Counted from the stretch's first letter, positions 35,868 through 44,350 are shown. The stretch: 64,000 nucleotides of DNA from Collinsella aerofaciens (GCF_028206995.1 NZ_JAQLFL010000001.1:261372-325371); one strand, 5' to 3'. The notes: generated from the sequence alone by a model not told the origin. Numbers and translations are program-made.

Positions 35868-36146
35868 ATGACCGACGAGAAGAAGGCCGACGAGACGTCC
35901 GAGGCGCCATACCCCGGGACGCTTAGCTGGGCGGCGACGCGGTTGCTGGAGGCAATCGGCGATGCCGCGAATGCCGTCGCCGAGATGCTGTGGGAGAGCA
36001 TCTCCCGCGTGTTCCGAGACGCCCGCCGTCTCATGAGGAAGCTCGCGAAGGCGCTCGACCCGAAGTGGCGGCGCCGTCGCCGTCGCGCACTCGCCCGCTC
36101 GCGCCGCAACAACCTGTACCTGAAGAGTATCGGGAGGTGCCGGTGA
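35868..36146 (+). CDS. Small basic phage protein
   Basis: The 92-residue protein starts at ATG 35868 after GGAAGG. It ends in a strongly basic tail (WRRRRRRALARSRRNN), suggesting nucleic-acid binding. The middle is an amphipathic helix. Confidence 0.6.
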   Translation: MTDEKKADETSEAPYPGTLSWAATRLLEAIGDAANAVAEMLWESISRVFRDARRLMRKLAKALDPKWRRRRRRALARSRRNNLYLKSIGRCR

Positions 36147-36176
36147 TGGGCGGCAAGTACAGGAAGGAGCAGGGGA

Positions 36177-36401
36177 ATGGCTAGGAACGTCTACGGCGGC
36201 TACTGCCGCGAGTGCGGCAGGTGGACGCCTCCCGGGTTCGGGCACTTCGAGCGCTATCGCGGCGGCTGGCGCGTCCACTGCGTCGAATGCGCGAGCGGGC
36301 GGAAGTTGCCGCCCGAGGGAGACCAGGCGGCGCAGGACATACGGCGCCACGTAAAGAACATGGTAAACGACGGAAGGTACGGGAAGAGGGGATGCAGATG
36401 A
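36177..36401 (+). CDS. Small zinc-ribbon phage protein
   Basis: The 74-residue protein has CRECGRW ... HCVECASGRK, two CxxC pairs. RBS AAGGAG lies 11 bases upstream of ATG 36177. A 12-codon frame (36146-36184) just before it may be a coupling leader. Confidence 0.65.
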   Translation: MARNVYGGYCRECGRWTPPGFGHFERYRGGWRVHCVECASGRKLPPEGDQAAQDIRRHVKNMVNDGRYGKRGCR

Positions 36402-36595
36402 CGGGAGACGAGAGGCCGGACATCTACGCGGACGGGCTCCGGGAGGAGCGCTGCGAGAACTGCTCGCACTGCTGCGCGACGGTGCTGCGCACCGTCCACG
36501 GCGTGGAGCGCACGGAGTACGAGTGCGAACGCAGGCCCGAGTTCGTGCACCGCACGCAGGCCGAGGCCATATGCAACTACTGGGAGGCGCGATGA
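36398..36595 (+). CDS. Small cysteine-rich phage protein
   Basis: The 65-residue protein contains CENCSHCCATVL and later ECERRP, AICNYWEAR. ATG 36398 overlaps the previous stop; ATG 36392 is an alternative. Likely binds metal. Confidence 0.6.
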   Translation: MTGDERPDIYADGLREERCENCSHCCATVLRTVHGVERTEYECERRPEFVHRTQAEAICNYWEAR

Positions 36596-36705
36596 GCGTA
36601 ATCGACTGGAACGGGGAGGCCCGGAACATCCTCAAGGCCGCGAGGGCCGTCGGCTACCTCGAGGGCATGTACGACGTGGCCGTCGTCAGGAAGTGGGTGG
36701 CGTAG
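36592..36705 (+). CDS. 37-residue phage protein
   Basis: The frame MSVIDWNGEARNILKAARAV ending VVRKWVA overlaps its neighbour by four bases and stops one base before the methyltransferase-like gene. Function unknown. Confidence 0.5.
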   Translation: MSVIDWNGEARNILKAARAVGYLEGMYDVAVVRKWVA

Positions 36706-37348
36706 ATGCGCGTCCTAATCGCCTGCGAGGAGTCACAGCGCGTGGCGCTCGAGTTTCGCAAAATGGGACACGAGGCTTACAGCTGCGACCTTGAGGAAGC
36801 GGGGGGGGGGTCACGACCTCATGCACCTCAACGTCGACGCCCTCCAGATGCTCAAGCTCAAGTGGGACCTGGTGATCGCGCACCCGCCATGCACGTACCT
36901 CACCGTCACCGGCAACCGCTGGTTCGACGAGGGGAAGTACGGCGACAGAGCGCGCGAGCGCAAGGCTGACCGCGAGGCCGCCGTCGAGTTCTTCATGGCG
37001 TTCGCCGAGTGCAATGCACCGCACGTCGCAATCGAGAACCCCGTCGGCTGCATGAGTACCAGATGGCGCAAGCCAGATCAGATCGTGCAGCCGTACATGT
37101 TCGGCGACCCGTACGAAAAAAAGAGGTGCCTGTGGCTGAAGGGACTCGATCCGCTCAAACCGACTGATGAGGTCGAGCCTGAGCCGCGCAAGGTATTCAA
37201 ATCAGGCAACTCCATGCCTGCATGGTACGCAGATGCGTGGCATCTGCCGCCACACGAACGCGCCAAGGTTCGCAGCCGCACGTTCCCGGGCATCGCAAAG
37301 GCGATGGCCCGCCAGTGGTGCGAACAGATAGGGATGGATGGAGTTTAA
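36706..37348 (+). pseudogene. DNA (cytosine-5) methyltransferase-like gene, out of frame at a G10 tract
   Basis: The gene opens MRVLIACEESQRVALEFRKM, a Rossmann SAM-binding start, and reaches SCDLEEAGGG at 36801-36810, a run of ten G. Beyond it the family continues in the next frame: HDLMHLNVDAL, IAHPPCTYLTVTGNRWF, IENPVGCMSTRWRKPDQI, WHLPPHERAKVRSRTFPGIA, to 37348. Nine G would give a continuous 213-residue protein with HPPC and ENP motifs equivalent to C5-methyltransferase motifs IV and VI. In this copy it is off, unless slippage corrects it. The enzyme would modify phage DNA against host restriction; phase variation is inference. Confidence 0.75.
36801..36810. repeat. G10 homopolymer in methyltransferase-like gene
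   Basis: Ten consecutive G; loss of one base restores the frame. Confidence 0.95.
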
Positions 37349-37367
37349 CGCCAGATAGGAGAAAACG

Positions 37368-37757
37368 ATGATTCACTTACCAAAGGACGCCGAGGGGCGA
37401 GAGATTCCGCTGGGCACCAAGGTGATGTACGGCTACGGCGGCACGGCCCGAAACATCGTGTACTGGGTGTTCACGACCGATTCCGACCTTGAGAAAGAGT
37501 GGAGGAACTGCTGGCGCGCGGTCACGGACGCGGGCAGGAAACTCGATCCCGAGCTCATGTACCTTACCCAGCCCGATAGCTGGGAGAAGCTGGAAGAGGA
37601 CTTGGACAGGTGCATTAAGGCGGATAGCCTTTGCGCGTACAGTCCGTCGGAAGAATGCTCCACGTGCGTCCTGCCAAGGGATAGTCAATGCCATTGCGAT
37701 TCGCTGGCACTCAAGGCCATCCAGGAGCGCATCCGCAAGCTGAGAGGTGAGGACTGA
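37368..37757 (+). CDS. Phage protein with cysteine cluster
   Basis: The 129-residue protein (GREIPLGTKVMYGYGGTARN, YLTQPDSWEKLEEDLDR) ends with ECSTCVLPRDSQCHCDSLAL. Similar proteins of unknown role are common in phages of gut Firmicutes and Actinobacteria. It overlaps the next ATG. Confidence 0.65.
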   Translation: MIHLPKDAEGREIPLGTKVMYGYGGTARNIVYWVFTTDSDLEKEWRNCWRAVTDAGRKLDPELMYLTQPDSWEKLEEDLDRCIKADSLCAYSPSEECSTCVLPRDSQCHCDSLALKAIQERIRKLRGED

Positions 37758-38203
37758 TGAATGGCTTTCCGATTCCAGGAGACTCGTGGACGCAACGTCC
37801 CTCCCGAGGCGGCTCGGAACGCATCAATCGACCTGTGGAACTGGAGGGCGAAATGAATGGGAAGACGTGCGGCACGTGCGCCAACTACGACGGGCGCGCC
37901 TGCAAGATTGACGGCTTCATCATGGGAAGTTACGAGGCCACCTGCGAATACTACTGCGCGAAGCGAGCCGGCCATCGAGCCATGACTACGGAATACGTTT
38001 TGGACGCCGAGAAGATCGCCCACTGGAGAACCGACAACCACGTGCCGCTCAAGCAGCTGGCGCGTGCGGCCGGCGTCAATCTCAGCAGCCTGGGCCATGC
38101 CATCCGCGACGGCAGGGAAGTGAAGATGAACCTGCTGCTCAATCTGGCGGAGGCGATGGGCGAAGACCCGCGCGACATCGTGAGGAAGAAGGTGGAGAGA
38201 TGA
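37757..38203 (+). CDS. Zinc-cluster and HTH protein
   Basis: The 148-residue protein has a Cys cluster (TCGTCANYDGRACKIDGF, CEYYC) then an XRE-type helix-turn-helix (LKQLARAAGVNLSSLGHAIR). A second start at ATG 37853 with GGAGGG upstream would drop the first 32 residues, which show no domain. Possibly a regulator of late genes. Confidence 0.65.
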   Translation: MNGFPIPGDSWTQRPSRGGSERINRPVELEGEMNGKTCGTCANYDGRACKIDGFIMGSYEATCEYYCAKRAGHRAMTTEYVLDAEKIAHWRTDNHVPLKQLARAAGVNLSSLGHAIRDGREVKMNLLLNLAEAMGEDPRDIVRKKVER

Positions 38204-38376
38204 GATTCGAGATCACGCAGACCCACGTCGTGGACATTCCCGACGAGGAGCTCGACGCGGACAGGCCGCTCGAGGAGATTCTGGAGGAGATAAAGGACGA
38301 TGCGCACTGGTACGTCGAGATGTACGCGTGCGAGTCCTGGTGCGAGGAGGTGACCAGCATTGGACGGCAGTTGTGA
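38200..38376 (+). CDS. Small acidic phage protein
   Basis: The 58-residue protein (FEITQTHVVDIPDEELDADR, HWYVEMYACESWCEE) overlaps the preceding stop. It is strongly acidic, so it might mimic DNA, but that is speculation. Confidence 0.5.
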   Translation: MRFEITQTHVVDIPDEELDADRPLEEILEEIKDDAHWYVEMYACESWCEEVTSIGRQL

Positions 38377-38647
38377 GCCAGGCAGCGGCTACAACCTGCC
38401 TCCCGGATGCACCGACGCGGCAATCGACAGGCACTGCGGAGGCGGGCCGACGTGCGCCGAATGCACCAAGATGTACGAGTGCTGCTGTGACTACGGCATC
38501 TGCGAGGTGGAGTTCGACAACGCCTTCCGGCAGGAGTTCGACGGGGCGGACGCGGAGCCGAGCGACGTCGCCTACTGGGCGCTCCCATGGATAGCGAACC
38601 ACATGAGGGACATGCAGGAGGCGGCGTGCGACATGTTCTGTGGCTGA
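38360..38647 (+). CDS. Cysteine-rich phage protein
   Basis: The 95-residue protein starts at TTG 38360 (AGGAGG 8 bases upstream). It has CAECTKMYECCCDYGIC, a likely metal site, and is acidic at the C-terminus. Function unknown. Confidence 0.5.
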   Translation: MDGSCEPGSGYNLPPGCTDAAIDRHCGGGPTCAECTKMYECCCDYGICEVEFDNAFRQEFDGADAEPSDVAYWALPWIANHMRDMQEAACDMFCG

Positions 38648-38739
38648 TGCCGCTGGCGGCGCTGCTGGCGTGGGCGGCGAGGTCCGCATGGGCGCTCGCC
38701 GTGGTTTTGACCGTTCTCGTGCGCATGGCGTGCGGGTGA
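38647..38739 (+). CDS. 30-residue membrane peptide
   Basis: ATG 38647 overlaps the previous stop; the peptide is one hydrophobic segment (WALAVVLTVLVRMACG). Low support. Confidence 0.3.
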   Translation: MPLAALLAWAARSAWALAVVLTVLVRMACG

Positions 38740-38753
38740 GATTGGAGGATTGA

Positions 38754-38876
38754 ATGGACGGGATCGTAAGGCTGGCCGGCAAGCTCATCGGGTGCCTCAT
38801 CGTGACGGCACTCGTGCTGCTGTGCGCCGCCGCCGTCGTGTGGTGCTGGCAGGTGCTCGCGGGGCTGGTCGCATGA
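38754..38876 (+). CDS. 40-residue membrane peptide
   Basis: ATG 38754 follows TTGGAGG. One long hydrophobic segment LIGCLIVTALVLLCAAAVVW. Its stop overlaps the next ATG. Confidence 0.5.
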   Translation: MDGIVRLAGKLIGCLIVTALVLLCAAAVVWCWQVLAGLVA

Positions 38877-39073
38877 GCGCCGGCGAGAGGGTGGCGCAGC
38901 AGCTCCGCGACGCCGCGGCCTTGCTGGAGTCAATGGTGGACGACGTGGCGGGGGACATCGACGAGAGGTTCGTGCTGCCTCCCATAACGCTCACCATCAA
39001 GATAGGAAGCACCGACGAGACCCCGACCCTGTCGGTGAAGAAGGACTACCTCGCGAGGAAGCGCCTGGCATGA
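38873..39073 (+). CDS. Small phage protein
   Basis: The 66-residue protein (ERVAQQLRDAAALLESMVDD, LTIKIGSTDETPTLSVKK) has a helix followed by a beta segment. It overlaps the HNH gene by four bases. No function known. Confidence 0.6.
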   Translation: MSAGERVAQQLRDAAALLESMVDDVAGDIDERFVLPPITLTIKIGSTDETPTLSVKKDYLARKRLA

Positions 39074-39351
39074 CGTGGAGCTCCAACGGCAACGCCGAGC
39101 GCAAGCTCAAGGCGAGGCTCCGCGCCGAGGGCAGGCCGTGCCACATATGCGGCCAGCCCATAGACTACAGCCTGCCGCCCGGCACGCCGTGGAGCTTCGA
39201 GGCCGACCACGTGGTGCCGAGGGCGAGGGGCGGCGCGGTGCTTGACTACTCGAACCTCGACGCGGCGCACCGCATCTGCAACCAGAGGAAGGGCAAGCAC
39301 ATGCCTGGTGACGCGAAGCCCGTCGAGATAAGGCGCACGAGGCTGTTCTGA
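39070..39351 (+). CDS. HNH endonuclease
   Basis: The 93-residue protein shows CHICGQPIDY, the catalytic EADHVVPRARGG, DYSNLDAAHRICNQRKG: a standard HNH fold with zinc-like Cys. Encoded just upstream of the terminase genes, as in HK97-type phages where HNH proteins assist cos cleavage during packaging. Confidence 0.9.
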   Translation: MTWSSNGNAERKLKARLRAEGRPCHICGQPIDYSLPPGTPWSFEADHVVPRARGGAVLDYSNLDAAHRICNQRKGKHMPGDAKPVEIRRTRLF

Positions 39352-39597
39352 AGGCTCGAGATAACTGAATAGGCGAGGCTGAAAAGCCTAACTGGAGGCG
39401 CGGTCGTCGGCACGGCTGCGCCCCACTGCTTTTCCGGGGCGCTGAGCCGCCGATGGCGGGGGCATCGCCCCTCCCCGGGGTGCAAGGACACCCATGCTGC
39501 TCAGTGCCGATTTCCCCCCGCCCCATGACCCCAGGGCGGGGGTAGGCCGCGAATCTCACACGCATCGCACAATGCGGGCACGAGAAAGGAGGCCGTG
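39352..39597. other. Non-coding region before terminase; candidate cos/packaging site
   Basis: The 246-base gap has no gene. It holds several G/C hairpins, including CCCCCGCCC / GGGCGGGGG with loop CATGACCCCA (39515-39542), and CCGCCGATGGCGG near 39450. Position between HNH and small terminase is where cos sites often lie. No cut site can be read. Confidence 0.4.
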
Positions 39598-40029
39598 ATG
39601 CCGGAGATGCCGGAATCGGTCGCATCCGACGACTATCAATCGCATATCTGGGCGAGCGTAACCGCATCGGGGCGCTTCTCCGACGAGGACGCGCCGAACC
39701 TCGCGCTGCTGTGCTACTGGCACGCCGTGGCGAAGGCTGCGGAGGACGCGATGAGCAGGGGCAAGTCCGTGAAGGTGCTCGACCCCGTCGGCTACAAGCC
39801 AGTCAAGGCGAAGAACGGGCGGCACGCCATCATGGAGCGTCCGCACCCCGCCGTGTCCGTGCTCAAGCAGGCGACAGCCGAGATACGCGCGCTCAACGAG
39901 CTGCTCGGGCTGTCGCGCAAGGCGGTGCCCATCCAGGTGCAGCAGGCGCGTCCGCAGAGCGACGGCGCTAGGGTGCTGAGCCTCATGTTCGCCGACCGCG
40001 AGCGCAAGGCCAAGGCGGCGGGCGCCTGA
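39598..40029 (+). CDS. terS: Terminase small subunit (P27-like)
   Basis: The 143-residue protein follows AAAGGAGG. It carries DAPNLALLCYWHAVAKAAED, LDPVGYKPVKAKNGRHAIME and VLKQATAEIRALNELLGLS, as in P27-type small terminases that recognise the packaging site. It overlaps terL by one base. Confidence 0.85.
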   Translation: MPEMPESVASDDYQSHIWASVTASGRFSDEDAPNLALLCYWHAVAKAAEDAMSRGKSVKVLDPVGYKPVKAKNGRHAIMERPHPAVSVLKQATAEIRALNELLGLSRKAVPIQVQQARPQSDGARVLSLMFADRERKAKAAGA

Positions 40030-41450
40030 TGGAGCCCAGGCAGACGCCGACATACGAGGCCAACGTCCCGGAGGACCTCAGCGGCGACGGCGAGATGGCC
40101 TGCGAGCTCGCGACCGCCTACTTCGGCGACCCGCTGCCGTGGCAGCCGCACCTGCTCGACGCGATGCTGGCCCGCGACGCGCGCGACAAGTACCTGCTGC
40201 GCACGCTGGGCATCTCCATCCCGCGCCAGAACGGAAAGAGCTGGGTCGTGCGCGCCAGGTGCTTCTACGGCGCGCTCAACGGCGAGAAGATCCTGTACAC
40301 CTGCCAGCACGGCGACACCTCCGACCAGATGTTCAAGGAGCTGTCCCAGCCATTCGAGGACGAGGACGAGACCGAGCTGCACGACCTCCTGCTCGCCGTG
40401 CGCAAGACGAACGGGCAGCAGGCCATCAGCCTCAAGAACGGCGGACTCATTCGCTTCACCACCCGCACCAACTCGCTGGCGCGAGGCAAGACCTACGACG
40501 TGCTCATCTACGACGAGGCGCAGGAGCTCACGGACACGCAGCAGGCGGCGTCCCTGCCTGCAATCTCGGCGAGCGCGATGCACAACCCGCAGACCATCTA
40601 CCTCGGAACGCCGCCAGGCCCCGACAACGTCGGCACGGTGTTCCGCGACCTCCACGACGACGTGCACGACGGCGAGTCCGAGATGGCGTGGATCGAGTGG
40701 GGCGCGGACGAGATAGGCGACGTCCACGACGAGTCGAGATGGTACGAGTTCAACCCGTCCATGGGCACCGTGCTCAACTACGAGGCCGTCAAGGGCGAGT
40801 CCGAGCAGATGCAGCCCGACGTGTTCGCGCGCGAGCGTCTCGGATGGTGGGCGAAGACGGGAGGCTCGCTCCTCTACGCCCTGTCCTCCAAGAAGTGGGA
40901 CGGGTGCCGGCGCGACTCAGCGCCCACCGGCGGAAAGCTCGCCTTCGGCGTGAAGTTCTCCGTGGACGGCTCCCGCGCCGCGGTGTCCTGGGCGCTCGCC
41001 GACAGGGACGGACCGTCCTACGTCGAGCTGTACGACGTGATGGGCGCTTCGGGCGGAACGGTCGCGATCTCGGACATGCTCCTGCGCAACCGAGACGAGA
41101 TCGCGTGCGTCTGCATCGACGGCAAGTCCGGAGCGGACGCGCTCAAGCGGCGGATGCTCGACGGCGGCTTCAGCAAGTGCGCACTCGAGATGGGAACCCC
41201 GGCAATCGTGCAGGCTGCGGCGTCGATGCTCAAGGACGAGGTCGACTCGGGCACGCTCTCGCACATCGAGTCGCCGGCGCTCGACGACTCGGCGCGCAAG
41301 TCGCTCAAGCGCGACATCGGCAGGGACGGGTGGGGCTTCGAGGACGGTCCCGACTCCATCGCCGCCCCCATCGAGTCCGCATCGCTCGCCCTCTGGGCGG
41401 CGAGAACAACGAAACGAGACCCGCGAAGGGAACAGGAGGCCAGCTTCTGA
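40029..41450 (+). CDS. terL: Terminase large subunit
   Basis: The 473-residue packaging motor has an ATPase domain with SIPRQNGKSWV (Walker A-like), VLIYDEAQEL (Walker B) and a C-terminal RNase H-like nuclease (FSVDGSRAAVSWA, CIDGKSGADA). It pumps DNA into the capsid and cuts it. Length is normal. The stop overlaps the portal ATG. Confidence 0.93.
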   Translation: MEPRQTPTYEANVPEDLSGDGEMACELATAYFGDPLPWQPHLLDAMLARDARDKYLLRTLGISIPRQNGKSWVVRARCFYGALNGEKILYTCQHGDTSDQMFKELSQPFEDEDETELHDLLLAVRKTNGQQAISLKNGGLIRFTTRTNSLARGKTYDVLIYDEAQELTDTQQAASLPAISASAMHNPQTIYLGTPPGPDNVGTVFRDLHDDVHDGESEMAWIEWGADEIGDVHDESRWYEFNPSMGTVLNYEAVKGESEQMQPDVFARERLGWWAKTGGSLLYALSSKKWDGCRRDSAPTGGKLAFGVKFSVDGSRAAVSWALADRDGPSYVELYDVMGASGGTVAISDMLLRNRDEIACVCIDGKSGADALKRRMLDGGFSKCALEMGTPAIVQAAASMLKDEVDSGTLSHIESPALDDSARKSLKRDIGRDGWGFEDGPDSIAAPIESASLALWAARTTKRDPRREQEASF

Positions 41451-42868
41451 TGGCAGCAGTGAACATGGAACTGGCGGGGCAGGTAGCATCCGCCGCAGGC
41501 TTGGAGCCGGGCGACGCGGCGCTCGTCCGCGAGCTCATGACCGTCTGGCGCGAGCACCGCGCCAGCAATCTCGAGCGCGAGGACTACTACCTCGGGCACG
41601 TGTCGGTGAAGGACCTCGGCATCGCCATGCCGGCGAGCCTCGCCAAGAAGATCAACCCGCGCGTCGACTGGCCCCGCAAGGCCGTGCACGCCCTGGCGGA
41701 CCGCTCCATCTTCAACGGTTACACGTGCGCGGACGAGCAGACGAGCAAGGCCCTCCGCGCCATCTGCGAGTCGAACCAGCTGGAGCGCCTCTACCGCAAG
41801 AACCTCATCGGCGAGCTGAAGCACTGCTGCGGCTTCTGGACCGTGACGGACGGCGGCGGCTACCCGGTCATCTCGGCATACCCCGCCACCGCGGCGGCGG
41901 CCCTGTGGGACGACGCTCGCAAGGCCATCAGGGCGGGCATCGTCGTGGCTGAGTCCAAGAAGATGCCCGGCGACACCGAGCGCGTGCCGACCGTGGTGCA
42001 CCTGCTCACCGACGACAGCCTCGTGGTGCTCACGCGCGACGGCGGCTCGTGGGTAGCCGAGTACCGCGAGCACTCGATGGGGCGCTGCCTCATGGAGCCG
42101 ATGGCACACGGCGCGACGCTCGAGCGCCCCTTCGGCACCTCGCGCATAAGCCGCTCCGTGATGAGCATCACCGACGACGCCATCCGGCAGCGCGCCCGAA
42201 TGGAGGTCGCCGCCGAGGCCGCGACCCTGCCGCAGACTTGGCTACTGGGCACCTACAAGAAGATGCTCAACGACGGCAACAAGTACGACGCCTCGATGGG
42301 CGCGGTCAACGAGATCACGAAAGACCCGGACGGCGACAAGCCCACGGTCTGGCAGTCCGCGCAGCTCCAGATGGCACCGCTCACGGAGTACCTGCGCCAG
42401 CTCGCCTGCCAGATGTCGGCCGTGACCAACGTGCCGGTGAGCTTCTTCGGCGTGTCCAACGACAACCCGTCCTCCTCGGACGCTATCGCCGCGTCCCTGG
42501 AGCCCTTGGTCATCGACGCCAAGAACCTCAACCGCGACAACGGCACGGCGCTGCGCAACGTGGCCTACATGGCGCTCGCCGTGGCGAACGGCACCGATTT
42601 CGCCACCGAGCGCGACGCGGGGCATGAGATCAACCCGCGATTCCTGTCCCCGGCGTACCCGTCCACGGTGAGCCTGTCAGACGCGCTGCTCAAGCAGGTG
42701 CAGGCGCTCCCCAAGCTCGCCAACTCCACGGTCGCTTACGAGATGCTCGACTACACGGACGAGCAGATCCAACGCATCGAGTCGGATGCCAAGAAGGCGC
42801 AGGCGGGCGCGGCTATCGCATCGCTGTTCGAGCCGAAGGAGGGCGAGAATGGCGGCGGTGCCGACTAG
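41450..42868 (+). CDS. Portal protein (SPP1 Gp6-like)
   Basis: The 472-residue protein has YLGHVSVKDLGIAMPASLAK, INPRVDWPRKAVHALADRS and NVPVSFFGVSNDNPSSSDAI, characteristic of siphovirus portals. It forms the dodecameric channel for DNA. It overlaps the MuF gene by 20 bases. Confidence 0.93.
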   Translation: MAAVNMELAGQVASAAGLEPGDAALVRELMTVWREHRASNLEREDYYLGHVSVKDLGIAMPASLAKKINPRVDWPRKAVHALADRSIFNGYTCADEQTSKALRAICESNQLERLYRKNLIGELKHCCGFWTVTDGGGYPVISAYPATAAAALWDDARKAIRAGIVVAESKKMPGDTERVPTVVHLLTDDSLVVLTRDGGSWVAEYREHSMGRCLMEPMAHGATLERPFGTSRISRSVMSITDDAIRQRARMEVAAEAATLPQTWLLGTYKKMLNDGNKYDASMGAVNEITKDPDGDKPTVWQSAQLQMAPLTEYLRQLACQMSAVTNVPVSFFGVSNDNPSSSDAIAASLEPLVIDAKNLNRDNGTALRNVAYMALAVANGTDFATERDAGHEINPRFLSPAYPSTVSLSDALLKQVQALPKLANSTVAYEMLDYTDEQIQRIESDAKKAQAGAAIASLFEPKEGENGGGAD

Positions 42869-44120
42869 CCTGCTGGACGAGCTGACCGATGAGGTGAACG
42901 CGCTGTCGGCAGACGCCCAGGCGAAGGTGAGGCCGGCGCTCGAGTCCCTGCTGTCGAGCTGGGAGCGCGGCGGTGGCGGCGATGTCGCCGCTCTCCGCGA
43001 GAGGGCCTACGAGACGATCGAGGCGGTGCTCGGGTACTACGCCGACACGTGCGCCGCCGCCAGGGCAGCCGAATACTACGACGCGGTCAGGGCGTCGCAG
43101 GGCTTCCCCGGGAAGTATCGGGCGGTCGCCGAGTCCATGCGAGACCCGGACGCCACGCTCGGCGCGGTGAGGTATTTCATCGGCAAGGTCGTCGAGGGCG
43201 CCCCCGAGGTGTTCGTCTCTCGGTGCGTCACGAGGGTCGACGAGGAGATCAGGCGCGCCGCCAACAGGTGCGTCGCCCACAACGCGCGCAAAGACCCGGC
43301 GAAGCCGTGGTACGCCCGCGTTCCCCGCGGCGAGACGTGCGGGTTCTGCCTCATGCTCGCGTCGTTCGGCTTCTACGCCAAGACCGAGGAGGCGGCCGAG
43401 CACTCGCACGCGCACTGCGACTGCCGAATCGTTCCCGGCTTCGACGGGGTGACTACGGTCAAGGGATACGACCCTGACGGGATGTACGAGAGGTATAACG
43501 ACTGCCTGGCCGCGCTCGGAGGCCGCGACGGCATCGCCTCCGATTGGTACGCAATGCCGGAGGACGAACGCGAAGCGCTCGTGAGGCGCCACGGCAACAA
43601 GGAGGGGAAGGCGTACACCGCCTACCTCAACAACCGCGTCGCATCCGAGATAGAGCTGCGCGACCCGTCTTGGTACGCCGGCGGTGAGCATAAGGGCATA
43701 ACGTTCACGGACGATGCGGTGAGGCGCGACAAGGTAAAGAGGTGGAGGGTAGACCCCGGAGAGAGGAGAACCGCGGAGAAGCTGGCGGCACTGGGCTACA
43801 AGACCGAGTTCTGGGAAGACGAAGTGCACCTGAAGAGCGAGAACGCGCAGGGAAAAACGACCGTAAGCCGCGCCGACCTGTCCACGGGCATCGAAATCAA
43901 GACCGTGTACACGTCGAAATCGGAGAACACGTTCAAGTCGCACATGAAGTCCGTGGCCAACAAGAACGGAGTGCGGTTCGCCGTCTTCGATGTCAGCGAG
44001 AACAAGTCGGTCACCGACAGCCAAGCCGAAGCGTGGATACGCAAGTACATGAAGAGGTATGGAATCTCTGAAGTGCGGATGCTGGGGCACGACGGGTCGC
44101 TCCAAACGATAAAAAAATAG
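42849..44120 (+). CDS. MuF-type minor capsid protein with C-terminal nuclease-toxin-like domain
   Basis: The 423-residue protein starts at ATG 42849 (AAGGAGG upstream). Residues ~1-215 are a head protein of MuF/VG15 type, with the cysteine block GETCGFCLMLASFGFYAK and HSHAHCDCRIVPGFDG. The last ~130 residues (RRTAEKLAALGYKTEFWEDE, ADLSTGIEIKT, RFAVFDVSENKS, WIRKYMKRYGISEV) resemble PD-(D/E)XK or CdiA-type toxin nucleases, with D-x5-E-I-K as the likely active site. MuF proteins bearing polymorphic toxins are an established class in temperate phages. No immunity gene is visible next to it. Confidence 0.75.
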   Translation: MAAVPTSLLDELTDEVNALSADAQAKVRPALESLLSSWERGGGGDVAALRERAYETIEAVLGYYADTCAAARAAEYYDAVRASQGFPGKYRAVAESMRDPDATLGAVRYFIGKVVEGAPEVFVSRCVTRVDEEIRRAANRCVAHNARKDPAKPWYARVPRGETCGFCLMLASFGFYAKTEEAAEHSHAHCDCRIVPGFDGVTTVKGYDPDGMYERYNDCLAALGGRDGIASDWYAMPEDEREALVRRHGNKEGKAYTAYLNNRVASEIELRDPSWYAGGEHKGITFTDDAVRRDKVKRWRVDPGERRTAEKLAALGYKTEFWEDEVHLKSENAQGKTTVSRADLSTGIEIKTVYTSKSENTFKSHMKSVANKNGVRFAVFDVSENKSVTDSQAEAWIRKYMKRYGISEVRMLGHDGSLQTIKK

Positions 44121-44350
44121 GCGGGAGCTGCATGTCTCAATAGGTGAGTCAAACAGCTTCCGCCTGATCTCATCATACCGCATGGCCGCCCACGGGCGGC
44201 TTTTTTCATGCCGAAAAACGCCAAACAGGCCAAATCTCACGCCCGTAGGACACTGCCGCGCGACAGGGCCGCACGGCCCGAAACGTACATCTAAGGGGTT
44301 CGGCCGCACGGCTGGCCCGACGGGCCGCACGGTCCGGGAAAGGACGCGAC
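44121..44350. other. Non-coding gap in the head operon
   Basis: The 230-base gap has an inverted repeat GGCGGGAGCTG / CAGCTTCCGCC (44122-44166), a terminator-like hairpin GCCGCCC / GGGCGGC plus TTTTTT (44184-44206), and three direct copies of GGCCGCACGG (44267, 44302, 44323) before the scaffold gene. No coding frame is convincing. Confidence 0.6.
44184..44206 (+). terminator. Terminator after the MuF gene
   Basis: Stem GCCGCCC / GGGCGGC with loop AC, followed by six T. Confidence 0.8.

Noticed and set aside
43796..44233. A 145-codon minus-strand frame at the end of the MuF gene, considered as an immunity gene
   Set aside because: It is almost wholly antisense to the toxin-like domain, has no ribosome site and crosses the terminator hairpin.
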